DNA from: Chara braunii
Lineage: Eukaryota > Streptophyta > Charophyceae > Charales > Characeae
NCBI GenBank assembly: GCA_003427395.1
Contig: BFEA01000129.1
Coordinates: forward strand, 2,197,018-2,255,616
Length of the DNA: 58,599 bases
Direction of reading: 5' to 3'
Of the stretch, positions 47,801-58,599 are shown one piece after another. Within the stretch, counting starts at the first letter, position 1; every line of letters begins with the position of its first letter. The notes beneath the pieces were generated by a model, which was given only the letters and a program-made list of their open reading frames with translations, was not told where the DNA came from and searched no databases. Made by a program: the position numbers and the translations under genes.

Positions 47801-49420
47801 CTAAGATGGTTAGACGACAGGTATTGGAAGGTCCCGAGGGGCCTGCGCGATGATCTGTGGCCACGACTAATAAAAACCTGGAGGAAACTTCCCCCCCCAG
47901 ATCGCCCGCCTCCGGACCGGTGGGAGGAAGTGGCAAGACAACCCCTGTTTGGGAACCGATGGATCACAAACACACACAGCCAGATTTTTTGCAGTTCGGA
48001 CTCACCATGGAAGGGGTGGGTCAAGAATGGGATTTCCAGAATAAAGGATCTGTGGGACGACCTCAGAAATGACTGGAAAACACCGAAACAAATGAAGGGA
48101 CTCCTCCGCTACTGCCATAACTCTGAAGCAGCCGTAGAGGAACTTACTGAGGCCTTCCCTCTGGCCTGGCTCCACATTCTACGCAAGGGTCCACAACTGC
48201 AAGAGGGGGACTGGGTCAATACCAATGATTGGACCAAACGCATAGGGCTAGTTCACCGGGTCCGTGCAGACGATGCCCTGATTGAAGAGTATCGGGTAGG
48301 AAAGGATGGGCGACTGGCCGGCAGTACAGACCCCTTTATATGGGTTTCTAAGACCCAGCTCCACCGAGTGAGAGTATACGGTGAGGGGGAGGGGCAAAAA
48401 GCTTTCAGGCCTGGGACCCCGTTGAGTGAGCTTCCCCTGGACCCGGTAGAGTGGGTGCGGAACCCGCCAGCTCACCCTAGGGCACACGATTTAAAGTCCG
48501 TACCCCTCTGGAACATGACAGTCAAAGCTTCCTACCGAAAGCTTAGAGTTAAAAAAGTTGTGAAGGAGATGGTCCGTGATCGCTGGCAGCGACACTTGAA
48601 TATAGACAGACAATTATTGGCGCCCATCAGATGGTTTAAGGATTGTAAATGCGGCCCGACCAAGATCACATCTTTACAATGGCAAATTATACACTGTTGT
48701 CTCCCTACTAACAGCTGACTGTTCGACCACACCCACCTGGAACAGCAAGGGCGGGCTCTGCCTTGGTGCTCTCGGTGTCTTCTAACCTTCCCGTCAAGGG
48801 AAAAAAAAGAAACAATAGAGCACATTTTCCTCCAATGCCCGGTAGCGGTAGCAACATGGAGATGGTGGGAGAGGATATGGCGACACATGGTCCTGGGACA
48901 CGCATGGCCATGGGAGTGGCGGGCGATTCTGCTGGGCCATCGCCCGGACCTCCAAAATCAGACCTTCGCATGGAACATGTTCCACCTGGGACGACGAGTG
49001 ATTCGATGGGTCATTTGGTGGCAACGATGTGCCCTTGCCATGGACAAGGTGATGGTGGATGGGGAGGAGAAAAAGGAATACCTCAAACAGCAGTTCCAAT
49101 TAGAACTTTCTCGACTATGGGCAGCAACAAAACAAACATTAGACTCATTACATCAACCAAAAGACATTGCATCGGTGATTACGAAGTTTGGCCAAGAATG
49201 GTTGGGGGAGGGATGGATAGCAGAGGTGGTTTGGTCCGGACCTTGGGACACACGGATTCAGCCCGAGAACGATGCGGCCAGCATAAGGCCTCTCTGGGAC
49301 TACCATCTGGTATTCAAAGACTGGACCACGATTAGTCCGGATGTTCCTCTGTGCCCAGCAGAAGTCTTTGCAGACCCATTCCCGCCCCACCACCAAGCAA
49401 TTGAAGAATGGGTTGGGTAG
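44899..49420 (+). pseudogene. LINE ORF2: AP-type endonuclease, reverse transcriptase, zf-RVT
   Basis: Endonuclease (about 44,985-45,780): SLNVNGI, VICIQETHLL, FAGDFNAAP, SRIDLVLIS and GLDHCTCGI, covering the catalytic motifs. RT (about 46,390-47,250): NYCPITLLTVVYKMLSK, FIDFEKANDLVDW (Asn where most copies have Tyr), RQGDPIAPFLF and the catalytic FADD at 47,134-47,145. After a connector, the C-terminal zinc finger reads CSRCLLTF...IEHIFLQC (about 48,760-48,840). Breaks: TGA at 45,079-45,081 and 48,716-48,718 (the latter where the minus-strand copy has Trp), and a frameshift between about 47,240 and 47,320 near G and C runs. Otherwise open over about 1,500 codons. The protein would nick the target and copy the LINE RNA. 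Sequencing errors could account for the frameshift. Confidence 0.9.
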
Positions 49421-49928
49421 TCAAACCCTGGCCCCGCGCAACATGACCTTGGCCTTTCGTCAGAACGGGACAGTCAGTTTCAGTAATGGGACAGGCAAGT
49501 GTTGGGGGACGGCGAAAGTACTCACTGGTGGCCCCCAGTGGATCTCCGCTTGGCCCCTGACGGTGCGGCAGAACGAGACAGGGATGCTGGACTCGGTTTC
49601 CAGCCTGGTGGCATCACCGATCAACATGGTCAGAGGAGGGAGCCAGCAGTGACAGAGGAAATCTGGCGCCAAACATCAGGGTGAAGAGCCCCCCCCCCAG
49701 CTCAGTCAATCCCCTGGCCTCCAGGGTAATCAATGCGGCAGGTTCAGCTTACAGACTTTCCGAGATGACCTGTGTTTTCTATTGCAATCGCAAGGGACGC
49801 TGGACCCGCTTTCCAGCAGGTGATGCTCCCCACCAATAGATGGAGCCTATCCCCAGGTGCTAGCGGTGTCTGCTCTTACCAGCATTGCTAGCACTGGAGG
49901 GACTGTTTTCTCAAAAAAAAAAAAAAAA
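49421..49928 (+). other. LINE 3' untranslated region with poly-A tail
   Basis: Non-coding sequence follows the ORF2 stop and ends in a run of about 17 A at 49,912-49,928, the usual LINE 3' end. Confidence 0.8.
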
Positions 49929-52403
49929 GGCGGGCCAGAATATCCACGAGAGACCTTCATTCAGCATTTCACAAAGTGGGTATCAGACAGTTGCCGCACG
50001 CCAGTTGGTTGGAGTGCATCGTGAGCCTCAGACTCCTGCAAAGGCAGTTGAGCCCAGGGCCTCGGTTGGTTGAGCCCTGGGCGACAGTCTGGGAGGCCGA
50101 CACATCACACATTGGTCCCTGGCCTCAGAAAAGCAGTATTGCGTCGTCGAGGCCGAGGAAACCAATGGGAAACCGGTACAGGGCCTGAATCTGGACAATG
50201 GCCCTAGCATAAGGAGCGCAACTGTATTACCTGGGCCCCATCTGCATTGGGCCTGGGTACAGGTACTGGGGCCCAGGCGCAGGCTCAAGGCAGACCACCC
50301 ACACGCAACACTGGCATATAGGCAGAACAGGCGAGTGGGCAGGGATCTTGGCCATTGCGAGCAAGGCCGGCAAGCTGTGCATTTGTGAGGTGCTGCGCTG
50401 CACTAGGCTGAGAGAAGGCAGGCTGGCGCTAAGCGGTAGGGCGCAGCCTGGGGGCAGGGCGCTGGCAGCCATAGCCAGGCTGCATGAGGGCGCTGGAGGA
50501 GGTGAGGGCGAATGTGGTTCTTCGGACGGTGAAGGGCGCTGTGTGGGATAACAAGGGAGAGTGAGGAAGGAGAGAGAGTGACATACCTGGTGGAGAGGAG
50601 GTCGGCACTGGTGTTGACGTCATCACTCGCTGGTAGTCAAGTAGTCTGGTTGCTTCCATGACTGTAGTTGTAGGATAGGCTGTAGAGTAGATGGGGCGCC
50701 TGGCCCCATTCAAGAGAGAGGGCTACTTCGGGTTATGTTGTTGGTGTTGCCCGATTGGGCTTGGACATTGACTCACCATTTTGCTGTATCGTTCTCAAAT
50801 GGATGGTTGCTAGGTTCCAATGTATTTATCTGCTCTTGCTTTGACTACTCGGACTTCAGTGTGATTTGCAATTGGGATTTCTTTGCTTCGTCCACATTCA
50901 TGTTCCTTGCATCAACTCAGAGCCCTGCGAATCTGTATTCTCAAACGACAATCCCCAATATCTCTATCTCTGTCTGGGCAATCGCTCAATGTCACCAGGG
51001 CTCAACTCTCATATCTCTCTCCTTCTCGTAGAAGAAGAAGAAACAGTGGAGGGAGAAGATGTACAAGAAGGAATGGAGATGAAGGATCTCCTCGATGTCT
51101 GTATCCACAGAGGCAGATACTGGCGAGTGTAAAGGTGTCAACTTGAAGATGTGATGCAGGTGGGAGCGCCTTGGAGACAAACAGCAGCGATGGTGAAGAT
51201 AAGTGAATAAGGTAAGTCCCACATCCCTGGCCTCCACCCTCATCCTCCTATCTCCTAGGTCTAGCCTAGCTCCTCTACAGATGTCGTGCTCCTCCAGCAC
51301 CGTAATGTCTGAACCTCTGAAAGATGCGTGCAGAAAGTGTGGACGGCCCATCTAAATATAGCGCTGGGTCTACTGGATGCAGCTGTGGTCTGCATCCTAG
51401 ATCATCCGATCGGAATGCCGATCGACGGTCCAGGAGGCAGGCCCAAATCCTGGTCCTGTACCTGGCCTACATCAGCCTGCCTGGGTCCCCACTGGGCGTC
51501 CAGGCCTTTGTCCACTGAAAGGGACAAAAATGTGGGCTGGACCAAAACGAGGTCCAGCCTGAAGGAGAACGTGCTTGGCCTAAAATATGGCCGCTGGGCT
51601 CGAATCGGCCTCATACTGCTGGTTGGATACATCAGGACCCAAAAACCTGAATCGGACAAATGAACTGAAATGCTGAAACAGTGTATCCAAACATGGGAAA
51701 CAGCGGAGGACCCCTGGGGTTTTTGGACTGCTGTCGGCAGGGTACGTGAACGATGGGTGGATCTGGCCCGAGCAGTCCCCTGTTCCTGCACTTCATATGG
51801 ACCAAGCTTTGGTATGCTTGGTGCACGCTGAACAACTTTCGGAAGGACCAGGATAGGATCAGCCTTCCAGAACGACCCCTGCTTTAGGAAATTGATACCC
51901 TGTCAGTCAGATTGGGCCCTCCTGCTGCTATCCTGACCAGGTATAAGGCTTTGGCAATTTCTCAGGCGGAATCTGGCTTCATTCCCTGCAGAGCAATCCT
52001 GAACCCAGTACCAGTGATGACTCCGTTTGCAGTTCCCGCCTGAACAATGCGGGTTTCTTTGGCAGAAGCCACAGTCCCCGTGGTACTTTGAGAGACAGGG
52101 CCGCTCTCCATGGCTTTCCCACTTCGTGCATTTCACGTTTGACTTTTCGCGTTTCGCGTTCAAATTTCCAACTTCGAGCGCTTCACGTTCGACTTTTGAA
52201 CGCGTTGATTGCGCGTTCACTGAACAGGGCTGAACGCTTTTGACACATTTGCGCAGGGGCCCTGACGTGTTGGGGGGGGCGGGTTTGTGAGGTCGGGGGG
52301 GGGGCTAGGGGGNGGGGGGAAGGGGCTAGGGGGTGGGTGAGGGGGCAACAGCCCAGCAAACAAAACAAAAAAGACAAAACAAAACCCCAAAAAAATAAAA
52401 AGA
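49929..52403. other. Uncharacterised sequence with GC-rich parts
   Basis: I recognise no gene. Short repeated phrases (TTCACGTTTGACTTTTCGCG and TTCACGTTCGACTTTTGAACG) occur at 52,130-52,205. A G-run block is listed separately. Confidence 0.4.
52264..52346 (+). repeat. G-run block with G-quadruplex potential
   Basis: Multiple runs of 4-10 G separated by 1-8 bases, with one ambiguous base at 52,313. It lies about 60 bp upstream of the solo LTR. Confidence 0.8.
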
Positions 52404-53779
52404 TGTAATGACCCGCCATAACACAGACTGAGAACACTGCTGATTTCTGAAGTTATGCCAATGGAATGGATGCCTTGCTGAGATCCCCGCATTCTGCTGA
52501 GTTTTCTAAGTCTGTATGTGCGCGTGCTTGTTGACCTGTGTGCCTGTCTGAGTGCTTGTCGCTATGAGTGTGTGTGTGACCCGCAAGGGTACTTGCTTGT
52601 TTGGCAGGCCCGTAGGGCCGGTACTTACCTGTGGCCGAGGCATTGAGGGTTGCAGCAGGGGAAAACACTCAAGTCGCGGAGCCAGAGGCCCGCGGCACTT
52701 AGAGCAGCGGAAAAACACTCAAGTAGTAGGTAGGCCGGTACCGCACCCAGTAGCAGGAGATGTGCCGGGTACTCGAGGCCGAGCAGAAGAAGACAAAGTT
52801 GGCATTTTCAGAGGCCCAGTAGCGGTAGGCTAGGTCTAGGCCGGTACCAGTCCANCCAGTCTGAGTCTAGAGCCTGTACAGGCAATATCAGAGTCTGCAA
52901 TGATGTTTCCCTCCGAAAAGGAGGTACCTGTTGCTTGGGAGGCCGAGCGGCCTGGAGGTCACCTCCCAGGAGGCAAGTAGGCCGCTATATCAAGAGGCCA
53001 AGGGAAGAGCCCGGCCTCATTCTTCAGTGTGCAAATTTGGCGACACGCTGCTGGAGTGCTGGCTGGAGTAGCGCTGGCCACTACAACGCTGCTGGGAGGA
53101 AGAAGCCGGGAGCTTCCACCTTGGCTATGGTGGAGCTCTACCGGTAGGAGGAGGAGGGAGAAGAGGACCAAGGAGGAGAGTGGCGAGGTACCTACCTGGC
53201 TATGGTGGATCACCTTGTTAGGCGCTGCATCTGCAAGGCCTGAGTTGGGCGTAGTGTCGCACCAAGGAAGATCGGGGCAGAGACAGGCATGGCGCCTTAA
53301 TGATCAGCGGCATAGCTGCTTTGCGTTGTCCTTTGCACAGGAAGGCAGCAACATAGCTGCTTTGGGTTGTCCTTTGGACAGGAGGGTTGAGCCCTCCGTA
53401 GTTCGCCATAACCTCGGCCTGCATGTGAGAGGAAGGAGAAGGGTGGCCATGGCTATGGTGGACCTCATGTTGTGTCTGCAGTAGAAGTGGGATTCGGACA
53501 TTGATTCTGGGTCAGCCATTCAACATTATTATTGTAATTTCTTGCTTGAATAAGAGGGGAGGAGAATCAGGAGATAAGGAGGAAGAGATTGGTTGGCGAA
53601 GAAGAAGAGCCTTATCTTTGGTCTATGCTGGAGTACATCATCTTCTTCTAATTCTTTCTTACTTCTTCTTCTTCTTCCCTCCCTCGCTCTCCTCTCAAGT
53701 TCATTCATTTCTTTTTGCAATTGGACGGCATTGTACTTTCTGATGAATGTATACTTCGAAATTGGCCAGGATCATAACA
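52404..53779 (+). mobile_element. Solo LTR of the gypsy family (1,376 bp)
   Basis: It begins TGTAATGACCCGCC and ends CCAGGATCATAACA. It aligns with the LTRs at 27,626 and 55,783 along its length. No primer site, polypurine tract or coding sequence adjoins it. AAGA flanks both sides (52,400-52,403 and 53,780-53,783), a possible 4-bp target duplication, though in low-complexity sequence. Confidence 0.9.
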
Positions 53780-53900
53780 AAGAAAAAGAAAAAGAAAACA
53801 GCGTGGAAAACGATTGACTGATTAATTTATTGATTGATTGATAAGTTTGAACAACTTATCTGTTAAAAAAAACGCATGTGCACACAGTCCAACGAAACAG

Positions 53901-53902
<2 letters not shown>

Positions 53903-53963
<61 letters not shown>
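53903..53963. repeat. (AC)n microsatellite
   Basis: About 30 AC units, with a second short run at 53,999-54,016. Confidence 0.97.
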
Positions 53964-53967
<4 letters not shown>

Positions 53968-54169
53968 CGTGCTTTTTTTGAGTGTATAGCGAATATGACA
54001 ACACACACACACACACTGGTCGGCGGTCGCTGCCTCCCACTGCCTCCCCCGCTCCCGTTCCCGCTGTGTCCCGCACTCCAGCTCCCTCTGCCTCCCCTCC
54101 TCCCGCTCCCGCTCCCGCTCCCGCAGGCCCCCACTCACCATCCCCCCCCCACTCCGGCTCCCTTGCCCG

Positions 54170-54171
<2 letters not shown>

Positions 54172-54237
<66 letters not shown>

Positions 54238-54238
54238 N

Positions 54239-54314
<76 letters not shown>

Positions 54315-54345
54315 CTATCCATCTATCTATCTATCTATCTATCAC
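54172..54345. repeat. (TC)n-(ATCT)n compound microsatellite
   Basis: A long TC run with one N at 54,238 passes into ATCT units, then a short AC run. Confidence 0.97.
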
Positions 54346-54410
54346 ACACACACACGTGCACGTGTGTTTCTGCGTGTATGTGTGTGCCAGGGAGGGGGGC
54401 GACCTCCTCG

Positions 54411-54487
54411 CAATCAATTAATCAATCAATCAATCAACCAACCAATCAATTAATCAAAGTCAATCAATCAATCAATCACTCAATCAC

Positions 54488-54519
<32 letters not shown>

Positions 54520-54550
54520 CCAATTTGATTGGTTGATTGATTGATTGATT
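54411..54550. repeat. (AATC)n tandem repeat with inverted end
   Basis: AATC units and variants end in an inverted stretch of TTGATTGA, so CAATCAATC can pair with GATTGATTG at 54,530-54,550. Confidence 0.9.
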
Positions 54551-54824
54551 CCAAATACAACCAACAAACCTTCCCCCCCCGCCCCCCAAAAAAAACAACA
54601 AAATGAGGGGGTTCTGAAAATTTTTAACCCCCCTTTCTTCTCTTAATGGTCTAGACCCACCCCCCCCATGCACACCCACCATCCCCCCCCTCCCCAAAGT
54701 GTTGAACTCTACTCTCCCGCGTGAAGCTTCCAGGGTGGGCACCCCAACGGTGCCCACGCGTTCGTTTTTTTGCCACGCGCTGCCACGTGGCACATTTAAT
54801 CACGATTGAACGCGAGCGTGCCAA

Positions 54825-55689
54825 TCACCAACATAGACTGGCGTGCCACCGAATCAGTTGCAATGCGGTTGGCAGATGTGCAACCCTCTATCCTATTTGT
54901 TCCCTGATCGGTCACCTGGTCTGATGAAGGCATGCCTGGCTCCAATGCCAAGTATGCACACTTGCTCAAAGCCATTGTTGCAGCAATGAACAAGCGCCAG
55001 CACCATGATCAAACATGCTTGCAAGTCGCGGAAAGAAGGGAAATTCAAGGTCGAGATTTATGTCAGGGTCAAAATGTCTGAATTTTAAGACGAAGAGGGA
55101 GTATCACGAAAACTTTTTCCCTTGTACTATGGCCCTTGCCAAGTTCTGAAGGCGGTAGGGAATGAAGGGTTTGGTACGAAATGCTAACAAGTCGCGGACA
55201 GAAGGGAAATTGGAGGTCGGGATTTATGTCAGGGTCGAAATGTCTGAATTTTCGAACGAAGAGGAAGTAGTACGAAAGCTTATTCCCCTGTACTATGGCC
55301 CTTGGCAAGCTCTGAAGGCGGTAGGGAATGATGGGTTTGGCCCTTCGTATGTGATAGACATGCCCCCTCATCTGCGCACGTATCCGGTTTTTCAGGCGTC
55401 AAAATTGTTTCCCCGCATTGCAGATGAGACTTTTCCATTCCGAGACCCTATGATTCCTTGTGCGACCAACGGTGATAACGAAATAGACAGAATTGTTTCA
55501 CATGAAGGAAAAGGAAGGAGCACGCAGTACAAAGTTCACTTCCTATATCACACGTTGGATGAGTTCTATTGGATTGACCGGAAAGAGCTGTTACAGAATG
55601 CTCCCCGTGTTGCTAAAGCTTGCAAAAGACAGATAGCCGATGGACAAACTGCTAAGTTCTCTGCAACACTTACTCCTCGGTCATACTGA
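54825..55689 (+). pseudogene. pol: gypsy integrase C-terminus and chromodomain fragment
   Basis: The last 175 codons (55,162-55,689) are open: SH3-like segment (VGIYVRVEMSEFSNEEEV), then YPVFQASKLFP and the chromodomain-like IQYKVHF-equivalent TQYKVHFLYHTLDEFYWID, ending in TGA. Upstream, bases about 55,017-55,182 are a diverged tandem copy of about 55,183-55,348 (166-bp period), so the linker before the chromodomain is duplicated, with a frame break between the copies. It closely parallels 20,729-21,430. Confidence 0.9.
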
Positions 55690-55769
55690 AACTCTCTTCC
55701 TGATCTACGCTTATGACGCATTTTGTAGGGACTCTGAATGAGTCACTCGCTCGAAGGGACCTCGCTCAT

Positions 55770-55782
55770 GAGAGGGGGGTAG
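55770..55782 (+). other. Polypurine tract of the truncated gypsy copy
   Basis: GAGAGGGGGGTAG lies directly before TGTAATGACC, as in the complete element. Confidence 0.9.
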
Positions 55783-57125
55783 TGTAATGACCCTCCAAAA
55801 CACAGACTGAGAACACTGCTGATTTCTGGGTTTTGCCGCTGGAATGTATGCCTTGCTGAGATTCCCGCATTCGGCCGAGTTTCTTAAGTCTCTGTGTGTG
55901 CGTGCCTGTCTGAGTGCTTGTCGGCCTGAGTGTGTGTGACCCGCAAGGGTACTTGTTCGTTGAGAGGCCCTGCAGGTCCAGTACCCTCCTGTGGCCGTGA
56001 CTTTGACGGTTGCAGCTGGGAAAAACACTCAAGTAGCGGGGATAGGCCCGCAACACTTAGAACAGTGGGGAAAAACACTCAACTTGCCTGTGGCCGTGAC
56101 TTTGAGGGTTGCAGCTGGAAAGAACACTCAAGTAGTGGGGGTAGGCCCGCAACACTTAGAACAGCGGGGAAAAACACTCTTGCCTGTGGCCGTGACTTTG
56201 AGGGTTGCAGCTGGAAAGAACACTCAAGTAGCGGGGGTAGGCCCGCAACACTTAGAACAGCGGGGGAAAACACTCAAGTAGCAGGTAGGCGGGTACCACT
56301 CAAGCAGAAGTAGACGTGTCGGGTACTCGAGGCCGAGCAGAAGAAGACAAAAAAGATGGCATTTCTTTAAACCCCGTAGCGGTAGGCTAGAGGTACTCAG
56401 GTACCAGTCCAGGTAGCCTGAGTATAGGGCCAGTACGGACGATATCAGAGCCCGCAATGATATTCCCCTCCAAAAGGGAGGAGGTACCGGTTGCTTGGAG
56501 GCCATTCAGCCTGGAAGTCACCGCCCAAGAGGCAAGTAGGTCGCTATATCTCCAGGAGCGACCTTCTGCTTTGAACGGGCACTGGTCTCAGAGCGCTGCC
56601 TGGGAGGACGAAGAGGAGCTCGGCGCTCAGCCTGGCTATGGTGAGCAGCCCAGCTTCAGGAGGAGGAAGAAGGGGGCGAGGGAGGCGAGTGGCAAGGTAC
56701 CTACCTGACTATGGTGGACACCATCTTCATCACCTTGTTAGGCGCTGCATCTGCAAGGCCCCAGCTGGGGTAGTGCCGCACCAAGGAAGCTCGGGCCAGA
56801 GTCAGGCATTGCGGCCTGATAAGCAGCGACCATAGCTGCTTTGTGTTGTCTTTTCCACAGGAGGCCAGAGCCCTTAGTAGTCCGCCATAGCCTCGTCAGA
56901 TGAGACGAGGAAGAAGGGGGAAGCCATGGCTATGGTAGACCTGTTGTTGTGCTGGCAACAAGAGGGAACTTCAGATATTAATTCTGGTTCAACCACTCAT
57001 TGTTATTATTATTATTTGGGAGAAGAACAAGATCGGCGAAGACAAGGGGGAGGAGGAAGGTGGAGAGAGAAGGGGGATTTGCCATTGGTCTTGCTGGTGT
57101 ACATCTTCTTCTTCTTCTTCTCTTT

Positions 57126-57159
<34 letters not shown>

Positions 57160-57272
57160 CTCTCTTCTTCTTAGGTCTCTATCTGTTTGCAAGTGCTTTC
57201 ATTTCTTTCACAATTGGGTGGCATTGTCTTTCCTTGTGAATTTGCACTTCGAAAATGACCAGGATCGTAACA
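55783..57272 (+). repeat. 3' LTR of the truncated gypsy copy (1,490 bp)
   Basis: It begins TGTAATGACCCTCC and ends GACCAGGATCGTAACA. It is longer than the other LTRs because of an internal minisatellite (55,991-56,277). A TTC tract lies near 57,105-57,155. Confidence 0.93.
55991..56277 (+). repeat. LTR minisatellite, ~97 bp x 3
   Basis: Units begin GTGGCCGTGACTTTGA at 55,991, 56,090 and 56,186. They are nearly identical and each contains AACACTCAAGTAG and GGCCCGCAACACTTAGAACA. Confidence 0.95.
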
Positions 57273-57456
57273 TTATTTTATGATTTTTATCTCTGCAGAA
57301 AAACGTCATGTATGTTTTACATTCCAAGAAACAATTGTGAATGCAACTGCGGTTAAAAAACACGTAAATTTAAACGTCACGTCTGTTTTACGTTAGATAT
57401 ACTCTATAATTCTATGAATGATTTTGTTCTGCTGCCTTTTCACTGTGTGCAGGAAA

Positions 57457-57460
<4 letters not shown>

Positions 57461-57541
<81 letters not shown>
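57461..57541. repeat. (TC)n microsatellite
   Basis: About 40 TC units. Confidence 0.97.
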
Positions 57542-57542
<1 letters not shown>

Positions 57543-57866
57543 AGTTGTCGGGCAGTCGTTGATGCTTAACCACAACCAGGGTCAAGGTAGATTATCACTT
57601 ACAGTGTAATTAGTTCGGGAATTCTGCAAAGTCTGTGCAGACTGTTGAAGGTTCAGCCTCCTCCTGATGAGTCGGTAGGTGAAACTCCGACGAAATAGTT
57701 TGTCACAGCCCCTCGTTTGCTGTCATCTTCTCCCTCTCTGCCTACAGTTTACCGGGCAGCTCTGTTTGACGATATACATGCAAGGACTTTAGATTCACAG
57801 ATAGTAATTACATTAAATTACAGAGCAATCCCAAGGAAACGAAAACATATTCCAATTTGTCAGTTG

Positions 57867-57898
57867 AAAAAAAGAAAAAAGAAAAAAAAAAAAAAAAA
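57867..57898. repeat. A-rich tract
   Basis: A and AG-interrupted A runs just upstream of a SINE head. Confidence 0.9.
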
Positions 57899-57934
57899 CC
57901 TGAGCAGCACAGAACATCCTTAGCGTGAGGGTAG

Positions 57935-58015
57935 ATGCCTATCGCAGTTGGTACACCCATGAATTGTTCAACTGCAGGCCAGCGTTCGAATCCATCTGGA
58001 CGTAGATGAGACAGA
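57935..58015 (+). repeat. tRNA-derived SINE head
   Basis: An A-box-like CTATCGCAGTTGGTACACCC and a B-box GCGTTCGAATCCA lie about 35 bp apart, followed by a SINE-like body. Same family as the head at 32,139. Confidence 0.6.
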
Positions 58016-58332
58016 TGCGGAGATGAGACATAATCCATCAGTATGAGGTCTGGGTGGGTTGAGTGATGACCACCAATGAGTATGAGGTGTCGGGGGGGTG
58101 CAAGGTGAAAGAAAGCAGGGAAAAGGAATTGAGCAGAGGCCCACGAAAAAAAAAAGAAAAAAGAAAAAGAGCAGAGGCCCAGAGGGGCAGTAGTAAAAAA
58201 GGACAAAGTAGGAAGAGGATTTTTATGAAAAGATGAAGGAGAAAGTTGCAAGCATATTACTCTGGCCTGGCTCCTGAAGAGGTCCAGGAACTTTGGAGAC
58301 TAATCTGAACAGGCCTTACAAAGAGCGCTGAG

Positions 58333-58460
58333 GGTGTACTCACACTATGACTTTTTATATTATTGATCCGGGACGGAATTGCGACCAGATACATCCTTGT
58401 CGGGCCGTGATTGCGGTCAGATACATCCAGGAAAGTCGCAGTGTGAGTATGCACTGAACC
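58333..58460. mobile_element. Small fold-back element with ~22-bp TIRs
   Basis: TGTACTCACACTATGACTTT at the left end is the inverted match of AAAGTCGCAGTGTGAGTATGCA at the right, with a few differences. The interior has a direct repeat (ATTGCG-(A/G)-CAGATACATCC) twice, about 35 bp apart. No coding capacity; MITE-like. Confidence 0.7.
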
Positions 58461-58559
58461 CGCACACGAAGAAGAAGCCACATCAAAAACCATAGGGCCA
58501 TAGGCAATAACCAGCGCACATCCCTTTTGCCTCTCTTTTATTTTCTCCCCTCCTTTTCT

Positions 58560-58560
<1 letters not shown>

Positions 58561-58591
<31 letters not shown>
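58561..58591. repeat. Poly-T tract
   Basis: A run of about 31 T near the end of the window. Confidence 0.95.
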
Positions 58592-58599
58592 CGCCCAGC

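Larger units (their letters stand above)
41290..49928 (+). mobile_element. Near full-length L1-type LINE (plus strand)
   Basis: Order: ORF1 with a zinc knuckle, an N gap, more ORF1-like and intermediate frames, an AAAC microsatellite, then ORF2 with endonuclease, RT and C-terminal zinc finger, about 490 bp of 3' sequence and a terminal A run at 49,912-49,928. The 5' end is placed approximately, just upstream of ORF1. It resembles plant L1 elements. It is better preserved than the minus-strand copy at 1.6-4.4 kb but carries stops and frameshifts; some may be assembly errors in homopolymers. Confidence 0.92.
54825..57272 (+). mobile_element. 5'-truncated gypsy copy with 3' LTR
   Basis: Homology to the minus-strand element starts within integrase (matching about 21,470) and runs through the chromodomain, polypurine tract (55,770-55,782) and a 3' LTR. 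The 5' LTR, gag, protease, RT and most of integrase are absent. It keeps CAG at the codon that is TAG at 21,431 in the other copy. Confidence 0.93.

Noticed and set aside
53863-54536. Long frames of LSLSLS, HTHTHT or CVCVCV
   Set aside because: They are read-outs of dinucleotide microsatellites.

Overview
The window is eukaryotic, intron-bearing, repeat-dense nuclear DNA. It holds a chromodomain Ty3/gypsy LTR retrotransposon with an initiator-Met-type primer site, plant-type L1 LINEs with a C-terminal RT-associated zinc finger, tRNA-derived SINE heads, very small TA-flanked inverted-repeat elements and long microsatellites. This suits a plant-lineage genome, possibly a streptophyte alga such as Chara; the species is inference. 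There is one 819-base gap of Ns.

Layout: 1-1.6 kb, microsatellite, fold-back and minisatellite. 1.6-4.4 kb, decayed LINE on the minus strand. 4.5-5.1 kb, small TIR elements. 5.2-5.7 kb, a SINE-like head and a dispersed repeat. 5.9-12.4 kb, the left arm of a large diverged inverted repeat. 12.4-17.2 kb, low-coding sequence with SINE heads, a poly-A retroposon in a small tandem repeat, and a trinucleotide array. 17.25-19.42 kb, the only gene-like long intact frame, a WD40 plus coiled-coil protein on the minus strand. 19.67-29.0 kb, a complete but inactivated gypsy element on the minus strand (two LTRs, PBS, PPT, 4-bp target duplication) that landed inside a small TIR element. 29.0-31 kb, microsatellites and coding-like relics. 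31-37.2 kb, the right arm of the inverted repeat. 37.2-41.2 kb, mostly uncharacterised. 41.3-49.93 kb, a near full-length LINE on the plus strand with the N gap in ORF1. 52.4-53.8 kb, a solo LTR of the same gypsy family. 53.9-54.55 kb, microsatellites. 54.8-57.27 kb, a 5'-truncated copy of the same gypsy family with its 3' LTR. 57.3-58.6 kb, microsatellite, SINE head and a small fold-back.

The most striking feature is the pair of roughly 6.3-6.5 kb arms (about 5,880-12,400 and 30,960-37,220). They are reverse complements of each other with the same internal order of blocks: about 120-bp satellite-like units outermost, then 9-10 copies of a 24-26 bp motif at irregular spacing, then GC-richer segments, then a SINE head, then an exactly conserved 18-bp near-palindrome. 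They enclose the WD40 gene and the later gypsy insertion. This may be a large TIR-type mobile element carrying a cargo gene, or an old inverted duplication. A second theme is that most in-frame stops in the gypsy and LINE frames are TAG (or TAA) where glutamine is plausible. That is what C-to-T change at CAG (CHG methylation context) would give, and one site is confirmed by the second gypsy copy.
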